Assembly: GCF_029590555.1 (NCBI RefSeq)
Contig: NZ_CP081001.1
Span: 2,232,001 to 2,296,000, forward strand
DNA from: Sphingobium sp. V4
GTDB lineage: Bacteria; Pseudomonadota; Alphaproteobacteria; Sphingomonadales; Sphingomonadaceae
Direction of reading: 5' to 3'
Length of the DNA stretch: 64,000 nt
The notes beneath the pieces were generated by a model. It worked only from the letters and a program-made list of their open reading frames with translations. It ran no database searches and was not told where the DNA came from. Shown piece by piece: positions 1 to 10,361 of the stretch (positions are counted from its first letter, which is position 1; the number at the start of each line of letters is the position of its first letter). A program made the position numbers and the translations under genes.

Positions 1-18
1 GGACCGTATTGGAGATTA

Positions 19-1413
19 TTGCCGACGATGCTGCCTGTCGTTTCCACGCCCAACCGCATGATCCGCGGCGTTCGTACCGGTTTGCGCGCCCTGCTGCTGT
101 CGTCCGCGCTGATCGGCACCGGCATCCAGTCGGTCGCCGCCCAGACCGTCGATGATAGCGGCGATATCGCCGCGCAGCAGCTCAACCTGCCCAAGGACGT
201 CACCGTCTTCGGCAAGAGCGATCCGAATGTCCGCAAGGCGACCGCGATCGTGAACGGCCGCATCATCACCGGCACCGACGTCGATCAGCGCCTCGCCCTC
301 ATCATCACCGCCAATGGCGGCAAGGTGGAGGCCGAAGAAAAGGAACGGCTGCGCGTGCAGGTTCTGCGCAACCTGATCGACGAGACGCTCCAGATCCAGG
401 AAGCCGCCGCCAACGACATCAAGGTCGATCCGGCGGAGGTCAACCAGAGCTATGAGCGGGTTGCCGCCAATTTCCGCCAGTCGCCCACCCAGTTCGACGG
501 CTATCTGCGCGAAAAGGGCAGCTCGTCCGCCAGCATCAAGCGGCAGATCGAGGGCGAACTCGCCTGGAGCCGCCTGCTCCGCCGCAATATCCAGCCCTTC
601 GTCAACGTGTCGGAGGAAGAAGTGAAGTCGGTCATCGACCGCCTCAACGCCGCGAAGGGCAGCGACGAATATCGGATCGGCGAAATCTATCTTTCGGCGA
701 CGCCGGAAAATCGCGAGCAGATCGTCGCCAACGCCCGCAACATCATCCAGCAAATCCAGCAAGGCGGCAGCTTCCAGGCCTATGCCCGTCAGTTTTCCGA
801 AGCGTCGACGGCCGCGGTCGGCGGCGACCTTGGCTGGATTCGCCCCGCGCAGCTCCCGGCCGAACTGGCGCAGGCCGCCGCGGAAATGCAGGTCGGCCAG
901 ATCGCCGGACCGATCGAGACGGTGGGTGGCGTGTCGCTCATCTACGTCATGGACAAGCGCAAGGTGCTGACCGCCGATCCCCGCGATTCGCTGCTCAGCC
1001 TGAAGCAGTTGTCGGTCCTCTTCCCGCAGGGCACGACCAAGGAACAGGCAAGCGCCAAGGCCGCGAGCTTCGCGGCCGCGATCAAGGAGATCAAGGGGTG
1101 CGGCCAGGCCAATGAGGTCGGCGCGAAGATCGGCGCCGACGTGGTCGACAATGACAATGTGAAGGTCCGCGACCTGCCGCCGCAGTTGCAGGACATATTG
1201 CTCAACCTGCAGGTGGGTGAATCGACACCGCCCTTCGGCTCGATCACTGACGGCGTGCGCGTCCTGGTGGTCTGCGGCCGGGATGATCCGGCCTCCGCGA
1301 ACGCCCCCAATGCCGACCAGATCATGGCGCAGCTGGAGGAAGAACGGGTCAACAAGCGCGCGCGCATCTATTTGCGGGATCTTCGCCGCGATGCCGTCAT
1401 CGAATATAACTGA
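19..1413 (+). CDS. surA: SurA-type periplasmic peptidyl-prolyl isomerase/chaperone
   Basis: Escorts outer-membrane proteins across the periplasm and isomerises prolyl bonds. The TTG start at 19 has a GGAG Shine-Dalgarno four bases upstream; in-frame ATGs at 28 and 58 are alternatives. Residues 14-41 form a signal peptide ending VAA, with cleavage before Q42. An N-terminal SurA chaperone region follows, then one clear parvulin domain (about 219-315, with the GGDLGW motif). A degenerate second parvulin-like region begins near residue 335. The 464-residue length fits the family. It overlaps pdxA by 23 bases, and rsmA follows, which is the classical surA-pdxA-rsmA order. In that order lptD normally precedes surA, but the 18 bases before this gene are too few to identify it. 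Confidence 0.93.
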   Translation: MPTMLPVVSTPNRMIRGVRTGLRALLLSSALIGTGIQSVAAQTVDDSGDIAAQQLNLPKDVTVFGKSDPNVRKATAIVNGRIITGTDVDQRLALIITANGGKVEAEEKERLRVQVLRNLIDETLQIQEAAANDIKVDPAEVNQSYERVAANFRQSPTQFDGYLREKGSSSASIKRQIEGELAWSRLLRRNIQPFVNVSEEEVKSVIDRLNAAKGSDEYRIGEIYLSATPENREQIVANARNIIQQIQQGGSFQAYARQFSEASTAAVGGDLGWIRPAQLPAELAQAAAEMQVGQIAGPIETVGGVSLIYVMDKRKVLTADPRDSLLSLKQLSVLFPQGTTKEQASAKAASFAAAIKEIKGCGQANEVGAKIGADVVDNDNVKVRDLPPQLQDILLNLQVGESTPPFGSITDGVRVLVVCGRDDPASANAPNADQIMAQLEEERVNKRARIYLRDLRRDAVIEYN

Positions 1414-2413
1414 CGCGCCCCCCCTCGCTCCGTTCGCCGTTTCGCTCGGCGATCCGGCGGGGATCGGGCCGGAGATCGTCGCCAAGAGCTGGGTGATGCG
1501 GGAGGCGCGCGGCCTGCCGCCCTTCTTCGCGGTCGGCGACATCGCCTCGCTGCGCGCCGTGTGGCTCGGGCCGGTCGTCCAGATCGACAGTCCGGAGGAA
1601 GCCGCCGACGCCTTCGGATCGTCCCTTCCCTGCCTCCAGGTCGCGCAGGCGGGCGACATCGTTCCGGGCAGCCCCTGTGTCGATGGCGCCCGTACCGCTT
1701 TCCAGGCGCTGGAAGTCGCGGTCGGCCTGGCGCGATCGGGATCGGCAGGCGGCGTCGTCACGGCCCCGGTGGGGAAGGAACAGCTGTACGGGGTCGGCTT
1801 CACCCATCCCGGCCAGACCGAATTCATCGCGGAACGCTGCGGAGTTGCGCCGCACAATGCCGTCATGATGCTGGCCGGCCCGTCACTGAAAGTCGTGCCC
1901 ATCACGATCCACATCCCGATCGCGGAAGTGCCCGCCGCCCTGACCATCGACCTGATCCGCAGCCGCGCGCTGACCACCGCCAAGGGATTGCAACGCAATT
2001 TCGGCATCGCCCGCCCGCGCCTCGCCGTCGCGGGGCTAAACCCCCATGCCGGCGAAAATGGCGCGCTGGGCCGCGAGGAAATCGACGTGATCCGTCCCGC
2101 CATCGACCTGCTGCGCGCGGATGGCCTCGACATTGTCGGGCCGCTGGCTGCCGATGGCATGTTCCATTCCCGCGCCCGCGAAACCTACGACGCGGCGCTG
2201 TGCATGTATCATGATCAGGCGCTGATCCCGATCAAGACGCTGAATTTCGACGAAGGCGTCAATATCACGCTGGGCCTGCCGATCGTCCGCACCTCGCCCG
2301 ACCATGGCACCGCCTTCGGCATCGCCGGCACCGACAGCGCCAATCCCGGCGCGATGATGGCCGCGCTCCGGATGGCGGCCGAAGCCGCCCGCGCCCGCAT
2401 CGCCCATGGCTGA
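1391..2413 (+). CDS. pdxA: 4-hydroxythreonine-4-phosphate dehydrogenase
   Basis: Oxidises 4-phosphohydroxy-L-threonine in pyridoxal 5'-phosphate biosynthesis, supplying 3-amino-2-oxopropyl phosphate to PdxJ. The N-terminal [11 protein letters not shown] signature is intact. So are the metal-binding histidine segments [16 protein letters not shown] and SPDHGTAF. The open frame runs upstream inside surA, so the ATG at 1391 was chosen because it puts the conserved GDPAG motif about 20 residues from the start and gives a normal length of 340 residues. It overlaps surA at its start and rsmA at its end (8 bases), so translational coupling is likely. Confidence 0.95.
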   Translation: MPSSNITDAPPLAPFAVSLGDPAGIGPEIVAKSWVMREARGLPPFFAVGDIASLRAVWLGPVVQIDSPEEAADAFGSSLPCLQVAQAGDIVPGSPCVDGARTAFQALEVAVGLARSGSAGGVVTAPVGKEQLYGVGFTHPGQTEFIAERCGVAPHNAVMMLAGPSLKVVPITIHIPIAEVPAALTIDLIRSRALTTAKGLQRNFGIARPRLAVAGLNPHAGENGALGREEIDVIRPAIDLLRADGLDIVGPLAADGMFHSRARETYDAALCMYHDQALIPIKTLNFDEGVNITLGLPIVRTSPDHGTAFGIAGTDSANPGAMMAALRMAAEAARARIAHG

Positions 2414-3245
2414 GTCCCGTCCGGCGCTGCCGCCCTTGCGCGATGTCATCGCGCGCCATGGCCTCGCGGCCAGCAAGGCGCTGGGGCAAAATTTCCTGTT
2501 CGACGAACAATTGCTCGACCGCATCGCGGCCATCCCCGGCCCACTCAAGACGGCGCGCGCGTTCGAGGTCGGCCCCGGCCCCGGTGGCCTGACCCGCGCG
2601 ATCCTGCGTGCAGGGGCGCAACTGGTCGCTGTCGAGCGCGACCAGCGCTGCCTGCCAGCCCTGGCCGAATTGCAGGAAGCCTTCCCCGACCAGCTGCGCG
2701 TCATTTCCGGCGACGCCATTCAGGTCGATGCCCAGAGCGAGGCCGGCGACGGCGCGCATGTGATCGCCAATCTGCCCTATAATGTCGGCACACCCCTGCT
2801 CGTCGGCTGGCTGTCGACCGACTGGTCGCCGCTACCCTGGTGGCAAAGCCTGACCCTGATGTTCCAGATGGAGGTCGCCGAGCGGATCGTGGCGAAACCC
2901 GGCACCGACCATTATGGCCGCCTCGCCGTGCTTTCACAGTGGCGCAGCGATGCGCGGATCGCGATGAAAGTGCATCGCAGCGCCTTTACGCCGCCGCCCA
3001 AGGTCATGTCGGCCGTGGTCCACCTGACCCCCAAGCCGGCGCCCGAGGATGTGCAGCTCAAATATCTGGAGCGGCTGACCGCTGCCGCCTTCGGCCAGCG
3101 ACGCAAGATGCTGCGCCAGAGCCTGAAGGGACTGCCCGGCGCTCTGGCGGCGCTGGAGGCCGAAGGGATCGACCCGCAGCGCCGCGCGGAAACGGTGAGC
3201 GTCGAGGAATTTGTCGCCGTGGCCCGGCGTCTGGGCCAAGGCTGA
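2406..3245 (+). CDS. rsmA: 16S rRNA dimethyladenosine transferase
   Basis: S-adenosylmethionine-dependent enzyme that dimethylates two adjacent adenosines in the 3' helix of 16S rRNA (KsgA). The order of motifs is typical: [13 protein letters not shown] near the start, the SAM-binding [15 protein letters not shown], an acidic residue in AVERDQRC, and the catalytic NLPYN. The all-helical C-terminal domain carries [12 protein letters not shown]. Length is 279 residues. It overlaps pdxA by 8 bases and converges with the BlaR1-like gene, with only two bases between the stop codons and no visible terminator. Confidence 0.96.
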   Translation: MAESRPALPPLRDVIARHGLAASKALGQNFLFDEQLLDRIAAIPGPLKTARAFEVGPGPGGLTRAILRAGAQLVAVERDQRCLPALAELQEAFPDQLRVISGDAIQVDAQSEAGDGAHVIANLPYNVGTPLLVGWLSTDWSPLPWWQSLTLMFQMEVAERIVAKPGTDHYGRLAVLSQWRSDARIAMKVHRSAFTPPPKVMSAVVHLTPKPAPEDVQLKYLERLTAAAFGQRRKMLRQSLKGLPGALAALEAEGIDPQRRAETVSVEEFVAVARRLGQG

Positions 3246-3247
3246 CT

Positions 3248-4795
3248 TCAGTCCTTCTCGCCATCGAGTTGGGCGATCTCCTCGTCAATGTCCCGTAGCG
3301 CCTCGGCCCGGTCGGCAGCCGGCATCCGCGTGGCGGCGATCTGGGCACGGGCAGACAATAATCCGGCCCGCGCGGCAGCCTTGCCCATGCGCGCGGCGTG
3401 CCGTGCCTGCGCCTCGATAGCCCGCTCGCAGATACGGACACGGATATGGCGGCGGCCATCGGAGTCGACCGTCTCGCGGTGACTGGTCATCTCGTTGCCG
3501 TCGCAGCCCTCACGGACATCGACGATCGGCACCATCCGGGCGATTTCCGCTTCCGTGGGAATGCGATGACTTTCGACCCGTCCATCGGCGTGGGTGACCA
3601 TGATCCGCCCCTTCTCACTGCGCACCGTCACCGGCGGCGCAGGCGGCACTGGCGAAATGGGTGCGACCATGTCGGCGGCGGGCGGCACAGGCGGGACCGG
3701 TGGCAGCGGCACGGCCTGGGGCTGCGGATCGGCGTGCCCGAGCGCGGCCGGGACGGCAGGCACGGCTCGAACGGCTGGCACGGCGGCGACGGCAGGGGTG
3801 CTGGCCTGCGCCGGCTGGGCGACCAGATCGGTCAGGCGAGCGAGATCGGCGCCTTCGACCTTTTCGGTCAGCGCCGCCATCTGCTGCGCGGCGCGACTGC
3901 CCGATGCGGTGAGGGCAAGGCCGGTGGCGGTGACGAGCGCGACAGCCGCCATGCCCCAGCTGATCCGCCGCAGCGATGTTTCATGAGTCGACAACATTTT
4001 CAGCCTCCCTTTGAGCGTGGCGAGACGGGTGAGATGACAGGCGCCGGCGAACTGCCGACCGCCGGCGGCCTTCAAAATCGCGCGGCCATAGGCGTGGGCC
4101 TGGTCGCTGCCGTAGAGCGACAGGACACGCGCGTCGCAGGCGGTTTCCTGATCGGCGCGATAGGCGCGATAGGCCATCCAGGCGACGGGATTGCACCAGT
4201 GGATCGCCAGCAGCAGCAGTGCGATCATGTTGGCGGTCAGGTCGCCGCGTTCATGATGCGCCCGTTCATGCGCGATCGCCATGTCCTGCTCCTGCGGATC
4301 GTATCGCAGGGCGAAATCGGGCGGCAGCACGATGAAGGGACGGAAAATGCCGAAGGCAAGCGGACCCGACGCCTGGGGGCTGGTGATGATGCGGATGCGG
4401 CCTTCCATGCCGATCTCGGTCGATCCGGCCAATATGTGACGGCGGAAGCGGACATAGCCCACGGCCTGGATCGCCAGGAAGACGATCAGTCCAACGAACC
4501 AGATGGCAATGGCGATTTCCAGCCAGGGCAGACCCGGCGCGGTGTCGACTGCCGCACCGATCGGCGCGTCGTTGAAGATTGCGGGCAAGCCGGCCTGGTC
4601 GACCGCGACATGCAACGGCGAGGGATCGACTACATCGTCCGGCAGCGCGGGCATCAGCATCCGCGCCAAGGGTAGAAGCCAGAGCATATAGGCCGCCCCC
4701 GCCCCCAGCCAGCGCGCGACAGGTCTTCGCAGCATCATGACCAGCGCCATCAGCAAGGTGGTAGCGATCAGGGTTTCTGCCAGCCAGACGCTCAT
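3248..4795 (-). CDS. BlaR1/M56-family membrane metalloprotease with atypical C-terminal region
   Basis: Membrane protein of the BlaR1/MecR1 peptidase M56 family, 515 residues. Several N-terminal membrane segments are followed by the zinc-protease motif HERAHH and a later E-T-A-C-D segment. In the family, sensing activates this protease and it inactivates the cognate BlaI repressor, which is encoded just upstream and overlaps by 4 bases. After the last membrane segment there is no beta-lactam-binding (transpeptidase-like) domain. Instead there is a stretch of about 70 residues rich in Ala, Pro and Val, then a short mixed-charge domain with two cysteines (EGCDG, RICERA) and an Ala/Arg-rich tail. 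The signal sensed is therefore unknown. Confidence 0.85.
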   Translation of the reverse strand: MSVWLAETLIATTLLMALVMMLRRPVARWLGAGAAYMLWLLPLARMLMPALPDDVVDPSPLHVAVDQAGLPAIFNDAPIGAAVDTAPGLPWLEIAIAIWFVGLIVFLAIQAVGYVRFRRHILAGSTEIGMEGRIRIITSPQASGPLAFGIFRPFIVLPPDFALRYDPQEQDMAIAHERAHHERGDLTANMIALLLLAIHWCNPVAWMAYRAYRADQETACDARVLSLYGSDQAHAYGRAILKAAGGRQFAGACHLTRLATLKGRLKMLSTHETSLRRISWGMAAVALVTATGLALTASGSRAAQQMAALTEKVEGADLARLTDLVAQPAQASTPAVAAVPAVRAVPAVPAALGHADPQPQAVPLPPVPPVPPAADMVAPISPVPPAPPVTVRSEKGRIMVTHADGRVESHRIPTEAEIARMVPIVDVREGCDGNEMTSHRETVDSDGRRHIRVRICERAIEAQARHAARMGKAAARAGLLSARAQIAATRMPAADRAEALRDIDEEIAQLDGEKD

Positions 4796-5160
4796 GATCT
4801 CAATCCTTTCAGGATTTCCTCAAGCTCGGCGATATCGTCCGCCGTCAACTGATCCTGCTGCGCCAGCTGGGCGACCAGCGGCGACACGCGCCCGCCGAAC
4901 AGCCGGTTCACCAGCCGTCCGGATTCACCCGCGACATAATCGTCCCGCGCCACCAGCGGGCGGTAGAGAAAGCGGCGGCCATCCTGGTCGGCGGCGATCA
5001 CATCCTTGGCCATCAGTCGCGACAGCAGCGTCTTGACGGTCTGAAGGCTCCAGTCACGGTCGGCGGCGACGCGGTCGGCGACGTCGTTGGCGGTCTGCGG
5101 CGCCTGTTCCCACAGCGCTTCCATCACCACCAGTTCCGCTTCGCTGATCTTCTCGCTCAC
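4792..5160 (-). CDS. BlaI/MecI/CopY-family transcriptional repressor
   Basis: Winged-helix repressor of 122 residues. It opens with SEKISEAELVVMEALWEQ, the usual BlaI N-terminus. The recognition region (DWSLQTVKTLLSRLMAKD) and the C-terminal dimerisation helices (LVNRLFGGRVSPLVAQL) are present. The frame is open for 33 codons upstream, but the GTG at 5160 places the conserved N-terminus at residue 2 and leaves the promoter/operator outside the gene. It overlaps the BlaR1-like protease gene by 4 bases, so the two are one operon. By family analogy it represses its own operon until the protease cleaves it. Confidence 0.92.
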   Translation of the reverse strand: MSEKISEAELVVMEALWEQAPQTANDVADRVAADRDWSLQTVKTLLSRLMAKDVIAADQDGRRFLYRPLVARDDYVAGESGRLVNRLFGGRVSPLVAQLAQQDQLTADDIAELEEILKGLRS

Positions 5161-5192
5161 TTGCCCGACACCCGACTCACCCGTTTGACAAC

Positions 5193-5228
5193 CACAGACG
5201 TAGTCGCATCGATTACGAATGTAGTCAA
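5193..5228 (-). promoter_or_regulatory. Promoter and twin BlaI-type operators of the blaI/blaR1-like operon
   Basis: On the minus strand a -35 box TTGACT (5228-5223) and a -10-like GACTAC (5205-5200) are separated by 17 bases. Two dyads of form TAC-N4-GTA/GTG overlap the boxes: TACATTCGTA (5223-5214) and TACGTCTGTG (5202-5193), 21 bases apart, which is two helical turns. BlaI-family dimers bind TACA/TGTA dyads, so autorepression is a reasonable inference. Confidence 0.55.
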
Positions 5229-5530
5229 TAGAAGTTCGAGCGAGTGACAGCCTCGCCATTTCAACGGGAATCGGACCATGTCGGGAATTTTGACAAAGCG
5301 AACGCCCGGATGCAGCCCGTTAACCTTTGCGATGGCCGATTTTCCTGACCGGCATCATATTGGCACGGCGATTGCGACGCGATGGGCGTTCCCACCGTTC
5401 AACTACCGGGGGATGCCGGCAGGTCTCCGCAGGCATCCCCCACCCGGTTCGTCTCATGTCGTGGAACGGCTGAAGAGGCGTTCGCGGGCGGCGTTCGACC
5501 CCGCGCAAAGCCATCATCATCCGGGTCAGT
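5229..5530. other. 302-base intergenic stretch with one strong hairpin
   Basis: No convincing gene. It lies between the tatC stop and the blaI promoter. Its main feature is a perfect 10-base inverted repeat GGGGGATGCC / GGCATCCCCC at 5408-5417 and 5432-5441 with a 14-base loop. Neither side carries a T-run, so it is not a typical intrinsic terminator, though it may end or protect the tat transcript. Short open frames here lack codon bias and ribosome sites. Confidence 0.5.
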
Positions 5531-6310
5531 TCAGGCCGACGCTTCCTCGGTAGCCTCATCCTTCGCCTGCTTGCGGTCGGTGAACCAGATGGCGATGATG
5601 GTGATTTCGTACAGCAGCAGCAACGGAATCGCGAGCATCAGCTGCGATACGACGTCGGGCGGAGTCAGCACCGCAGCCAGAATGAAAGCGGCGACGATCA
5701 TGTAGCGGCGCAAGCTGATCAGTTGCGCGCGCGTCACGAACCCCGCACGGTTGAGCAGCATCAGCAGCACCGGCATCAGGAAGCTGATGCCGAAGGCCAG
5801 GATGAACTGCATGACGAGGCCGAGATAGGAGTCCGCGCTGGGCAGCGCCTCGACCGACAGGCCGCTGCTATTACCCTGGAACTCCAAGAAAAAATGAAAG
5901 GCGGTCGGCATCACCACGAAATAGGCGAGGCTCGCCCCCATGGCGAAGAGGAAGGGCGTGGCCAGGATGAAGGGCAGCAGCGCCTTTTTTTCCTTGGCGT
6001 AGAGGCCGGGCGCGACGAAGGCCCAGAGCTGGTTGGCAATGATCGGGAAGGACAGGCAGAAAGCGCCGAACACGGCGATCTTCACCTGAACGAAAAAGGC
6101 TTCGTAAAGCTTGGTATAGACCAGCTTGCCGCCGCCGTCGCCAAAGGCTTCCTTGAGCGGGTGGACAAGGATGGCGAACAATTGCTCCGAAAAATAGAAG
6201 CAGATCGCGCCTGTCAGGAAGAGCGCATAAACGCATTTGAGCAGGCGGCTGCGCAGCTCGATCAAATGATCCAGCAGGGGCGCCTTGCTGTCGTCAATAT
6301 CCGTGATCAT
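5531..6310 (-). CDS. tatC: Sec-independent protein translocase subunit TatC
   Basis: Core six-helix membrane receptor of the twin-arginine translocation system, 259 residues. It starts with the conserved cytoplasmic segment [16 protein letters not shown]. The family motif region around [18 protein letters not shown] is present, and the later helices are intact. It overlaps tatB by 4 bases (ATGA) and is the last gene of the glmU...tatC array. Exports folded, cofactor-containing proteins with TatA and TatB. Confidence 0.96.
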   Translation of the reverse strand: MITDIDDSKAPLLDHLIELRSRLLKCVYALFLTGAICFYFSEQLFAILVHPLKEAFGDGGGKLVYTKLYEAFFVQVKIAVFGAFCLSFPIIANQLWAFVAPGLYAKEKKALLPFILATPFLFAMGASLAYFVVMPTAFHFFLEFQGNSSGLSVEALPSADSYLGLVMQFILAFGISFLMPVLLMLLNRAGFVTRAQLISLRRYMIVAAFILAAVLTPPDVVSQLMLAIPLLLLYEITIIAIWFTDRKQAKDEATEEASA

Positions 6311-6738
6311 GCCGCTGCGTCATCCTTGCGCGCTCCGGCAGCGGGCGCTTCCGCAACATAGGGCGGGCCATCGGAGGCCGGGGTCGCCACGGGCGCCGAT
6401 TCAGCAACATAGGGCGGCTCGTCGGCCAGCGGCGCGGATTCGGCCACGAACGGCGGCGTGTCGCCGGCATCCGGAGCGGGCAGGGCTTCGGCCGCAGTCT
6501 CGGCCGGATGCTCCGCCATGATCCGCTTGTTTTGCGCGGCCCACTTCTTTTCCAGCTCTTCCAGTTCGACTTCGCGCACCATGGCGTCGATCCCGGTGCG
6601 GAAATGCCGGGCCATGCCCTGCGCCTTACCCACGATCTGCCCCACCTTGTAGAGCGCGCGCGGCAAATCCTTCGGCCCGATCACGATCACCGCAATGATC
6701 ACGATCACCAGAAGTTCGGTCGAATCGATGCCAAACAT
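6307..6738 (-). CDS. tatB: Sec-independent protein translocase subunit TatB
   Basis: Single-span partner of TatC in twin-arginine signal recognition, 143 residues. The N-terminal [21 protein letters not shown] helix is followed by the GPKDLPRAL hinge and an amphipathic helix, as expected. The C-terminal half is low complexity and carries three copies of PP[FY]VAE[SA] (about residues 96, 110 and 127), spaced 14 to 17 residues apart, which is not a general TatB feature. It overlaps tatC and lies 26 bases downstream of tatA. Confidence 0.93.
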   Translation of the reverse strand: MFGIDSTELLVIVIIAVIVIGPKDLPRALYKVGQIVGKAQGMARHFRTGIDAMVREVELEELEKKWAAQNKRIMAEHPAETAAEALPAPDAGDTPPFVAESAPLADEPPYVAESAPVATPASDGPPYVAEAPAAGARKDDAAA

Positions 6739-6764
6739 GCGGGACTATCGGCCTGTGCTAGCGA

Positions 6765-7016
6765 TCAGGCCTTGGTCTTTTCGTCGGATGCGGTCGGCGT
6801 CGCGCTCGGCGCATCCTGTTCGGGGACGCGATGACCTTCGATCCGGGTGGCGGGCTTGGTCGGCGTGACCGCGTCATCATCGTCCGCCATGCCCTTCTTG
6901 AAGCTCTTGATGCCCTTGGCGACATCACCCATCAGACCGGAAATCCGGCCGCCACCGAACAGCAGCATGACGACCAGGAGCACGATCACCCAGTGCATCA
7001 GCGAGAAGGAACCCAT
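6765..7016 (-). CDS. tatA: Twin-arginine translocase pore subunit TatA
   Basis: Small protein of 83 residues that oligomerises to form the Tat conduit. It has a single N-terminal membrane helix ([18 protein letters not shown]), an FGGGR-type hinge, and an amphipathic helix with the typical [17 protein letters not shown] motif. A charged, disordered tail follows. It precedes tatB and tatC in the usual order and follows scpB by 28 bases. Confidence 0.95.
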   Translation of the reverse strand: MGSFSLMHWVIVLLVVMLLFGGGRISGLMGDVAKGIKSFKKGMADDDDAVTPTKPATRIEGHRVPEQDAPSATPTASDEKTKA

Positions 7017-7044
7017 TTTTCAATACTCCTAGTAGAAGGCCTTT

Positions 7045-7638
7045 CTAGGCGTCTTCCTCGTCATTTTCCACAACGGATTGGTCGGCGAGACCCTCCAGCG
7101 CCAAATCCACGGGATCAAGCAGCCCGGCGACACGCAAATCCTCGATCCCCGGCAGGTCACGGCGGCTGCTAAGGCCGAAATGTGACAGGAATTCTACGGT
7201 GGTTGCATAGATGAGCGGGCGTCCGGGCACCTCGCGCCGCCCCGCAGGCCGGACCCATCCCGCTTCCATCAGCACGTCCAGCGTGCCCTTGGCGACCTGC
7301 ACGCCGCGAATCGCCTCGATCTCGGCACGGCTGACCGGCTCGTGATAGGCGATGATGGCCAGCGTCTCCATTGCCGCGCGGGACAGTTTGCGCGGCTCGT
7401 CCTTTTCGCGCCGCAGGATATGGGAGAGGTCCGGCGCCGTCTGGAAATGCCAGCGCCCGCCCCGCTCGACCAGATTGACCCCGCGCCCGGCATAATGGTC
7501 ACCCAGCGCCGCCAGCGCGCCGTCGAGGTCGCCCGCATCGCCCACATGCAGCTTCAGCTCGGCGGGCGTCATCGGCGCCTCCGCCACGAACAGGGCAGCT
7601 TCGACGGCACGAAGGAAATCGTCGGGTTCCTGGATCAT
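7045..7638 (-). CDS. scpB: Segregation and condensation protein B
   Basis: Kleisin-interacting winged-helix subunit of the SMC-ScpAB condensin, 197 residues. It shows the ScpB signature AAMETLAIIAYHEPVSRAEIEAIRGV, split here only by normal variation, and the C-terminal GRPLIYATTVEFLSHFGL segment. The open frame extends far upstream, but the ATG at 7638 overlaps the scpA stop by 4 bases and begins at the conserved DDFLRAVEAALFVAEAP region. Acts with scpA upstream in chromosome compaction and segregation. Confidence 0.93.
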   Translation of the reverse strand: MIQEPDDFLRAVEAALFVAEAPMTPAELKLHVGDAGDLDGALAALGDHYAGRGVNLVERGGRWHFQTAPDLSHILRREKDEPRKLSRAAMETLAIIAYHEPVSRAEIEAIRGVQVAKGTLDVLMEAGWVRPAGRREVPGRPLIYATTVEFLSHFGLSSRRDLPGIEDLRVAGLLDPVDLALEGLADQSVVENDEEDA

Positions 7639-8419
7639 GACTGGGGTCCGACCGGCGCGGCGACGCGCAGGTAAATGGGTTGGAAAATGCCGTCCTGCTG
7701 GATGTCGAGCCGCCCCTGCCGCGCCAGTTCCAGCGCCGCGACGAAGCTGCTGGCCAGCGCCGACTTCGCCTTGGGCTGGTCCAGATCGCGGGGCAGGAAA
7801 GCCTCCAGCCGGGTCCAGTCCAGCGCCGCGCCCACCAGCGCGCCGACCCGCTGGATGGCCTCGTCCAGCGTCATCACCGGCCGCACCGCGATGGTGTGGA
7901 CGACGGGCTGGGTCCGCGCGCGAATCTGTCCATAGGCCTGGATCAGGTCGAACAGACTGGCGCGCCACTGCGCCTTCCGGACCAGCCGCAACCCTTCGGG
8001 CTTGCGACGCGGGAAGACGTCGCGACCAATCCGGTCGCGCGCCATCAGCCGCGCGGCAGCGTCGCGCATCGCATGGAGCCGTTGAAGCCGCAGTTGCAGC
8101 CGCAGCGCCAGCTCCTCGGGGCTGGGATCGGGCTGTTCCTGGCGGGGCAGCAACAGGGAGGATTTGAGATAGGCGAGCCAAGCCGCCATCACCAGATAAT
8201 CGGCCGCCAGTTCAAGCTTCAGCTGCCGCGCACTGTCGATGAAGGCGAGATATTGTTCGGTCAGCGCCAGGATGGAAATTTCACGCAGGTCGACCTTCTG
8301 CCCCCGCGCCAGCGTCAGCAGCAGGTCGAGCGGCCCTTCCCAATGGTCGAAGCTGACGGTCAGCATGTCCGGCCGCGGCGCCTGCGAAGCCGGGGCCGGC
8401 GGCTCGAACAGGTCTTCGG

Positions 8420-8423
<4 letters not shown>
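7635..8423 (-). CDS. scpA: Segregation and condensation protein A
   Basis: Kleisin that bridges the SMC heads, 262 residues. It has the N-terminal FDHWEGPLDLLLTLARGQKVDLR signature and the following EQYLAFID and LAADYLVMAAWLAYLKSSLLLP helices. The C-terminal winged-helix region is less conserved, as usual. It overlaps scpB at its end and the glmS stop at its start by 4 bases each, so it is translated as part of one polycistronic message. Confidence 0.93.
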
Positions 8424-10243
<1,820 letters not shown>

Positions 10244-10277
10244 GAAGAAGATGCCCCGTCGAACCCGATGAACCAGC

Positions 10278-10302
10278 GAAACCGCTCTTATAGAGTGGTT
10301 TC
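10278..10302. repeat. Hairpin upstream of glmS
   Basis: Inverted repeat GAAACC-g-CTC / GAG-t-GGTTTC around a TTATA loop, in the 118-base gap between the metallophosphoesterase stop and the glmS start. On the minus strand the loop region reads TATAAG, with a weak -35-like CTGGCA 17 bases upstream. It could be a glmS promoter, a processing site or an attenuator. No U-run is present. Confidence 0.3.
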
Positions 10303-10361
10303 ACCGCCATGCCAGTCATCGCGACCGCCCAGCAGCATCATGACGGGCGCACGAGGATATT

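Noticed and set aside
1..18. Tail of lptD upstream of surA
   Set aside because: The order predicts it, but 18 bases do not identify a C-terminus. None of the three frames gives a recognisable LptD ending with a stop.
16..2160. Minus-strand frame opposite surA and pdxA
   Set aside because: Antisense shadow of two well-defined genes.
5278..5553. 91-codon frame between blaI and tatC
   Set aside because: It runs through the strong hairpin and into the tatC 3' end, has no ribosome site, and shows no protein-like pattern.
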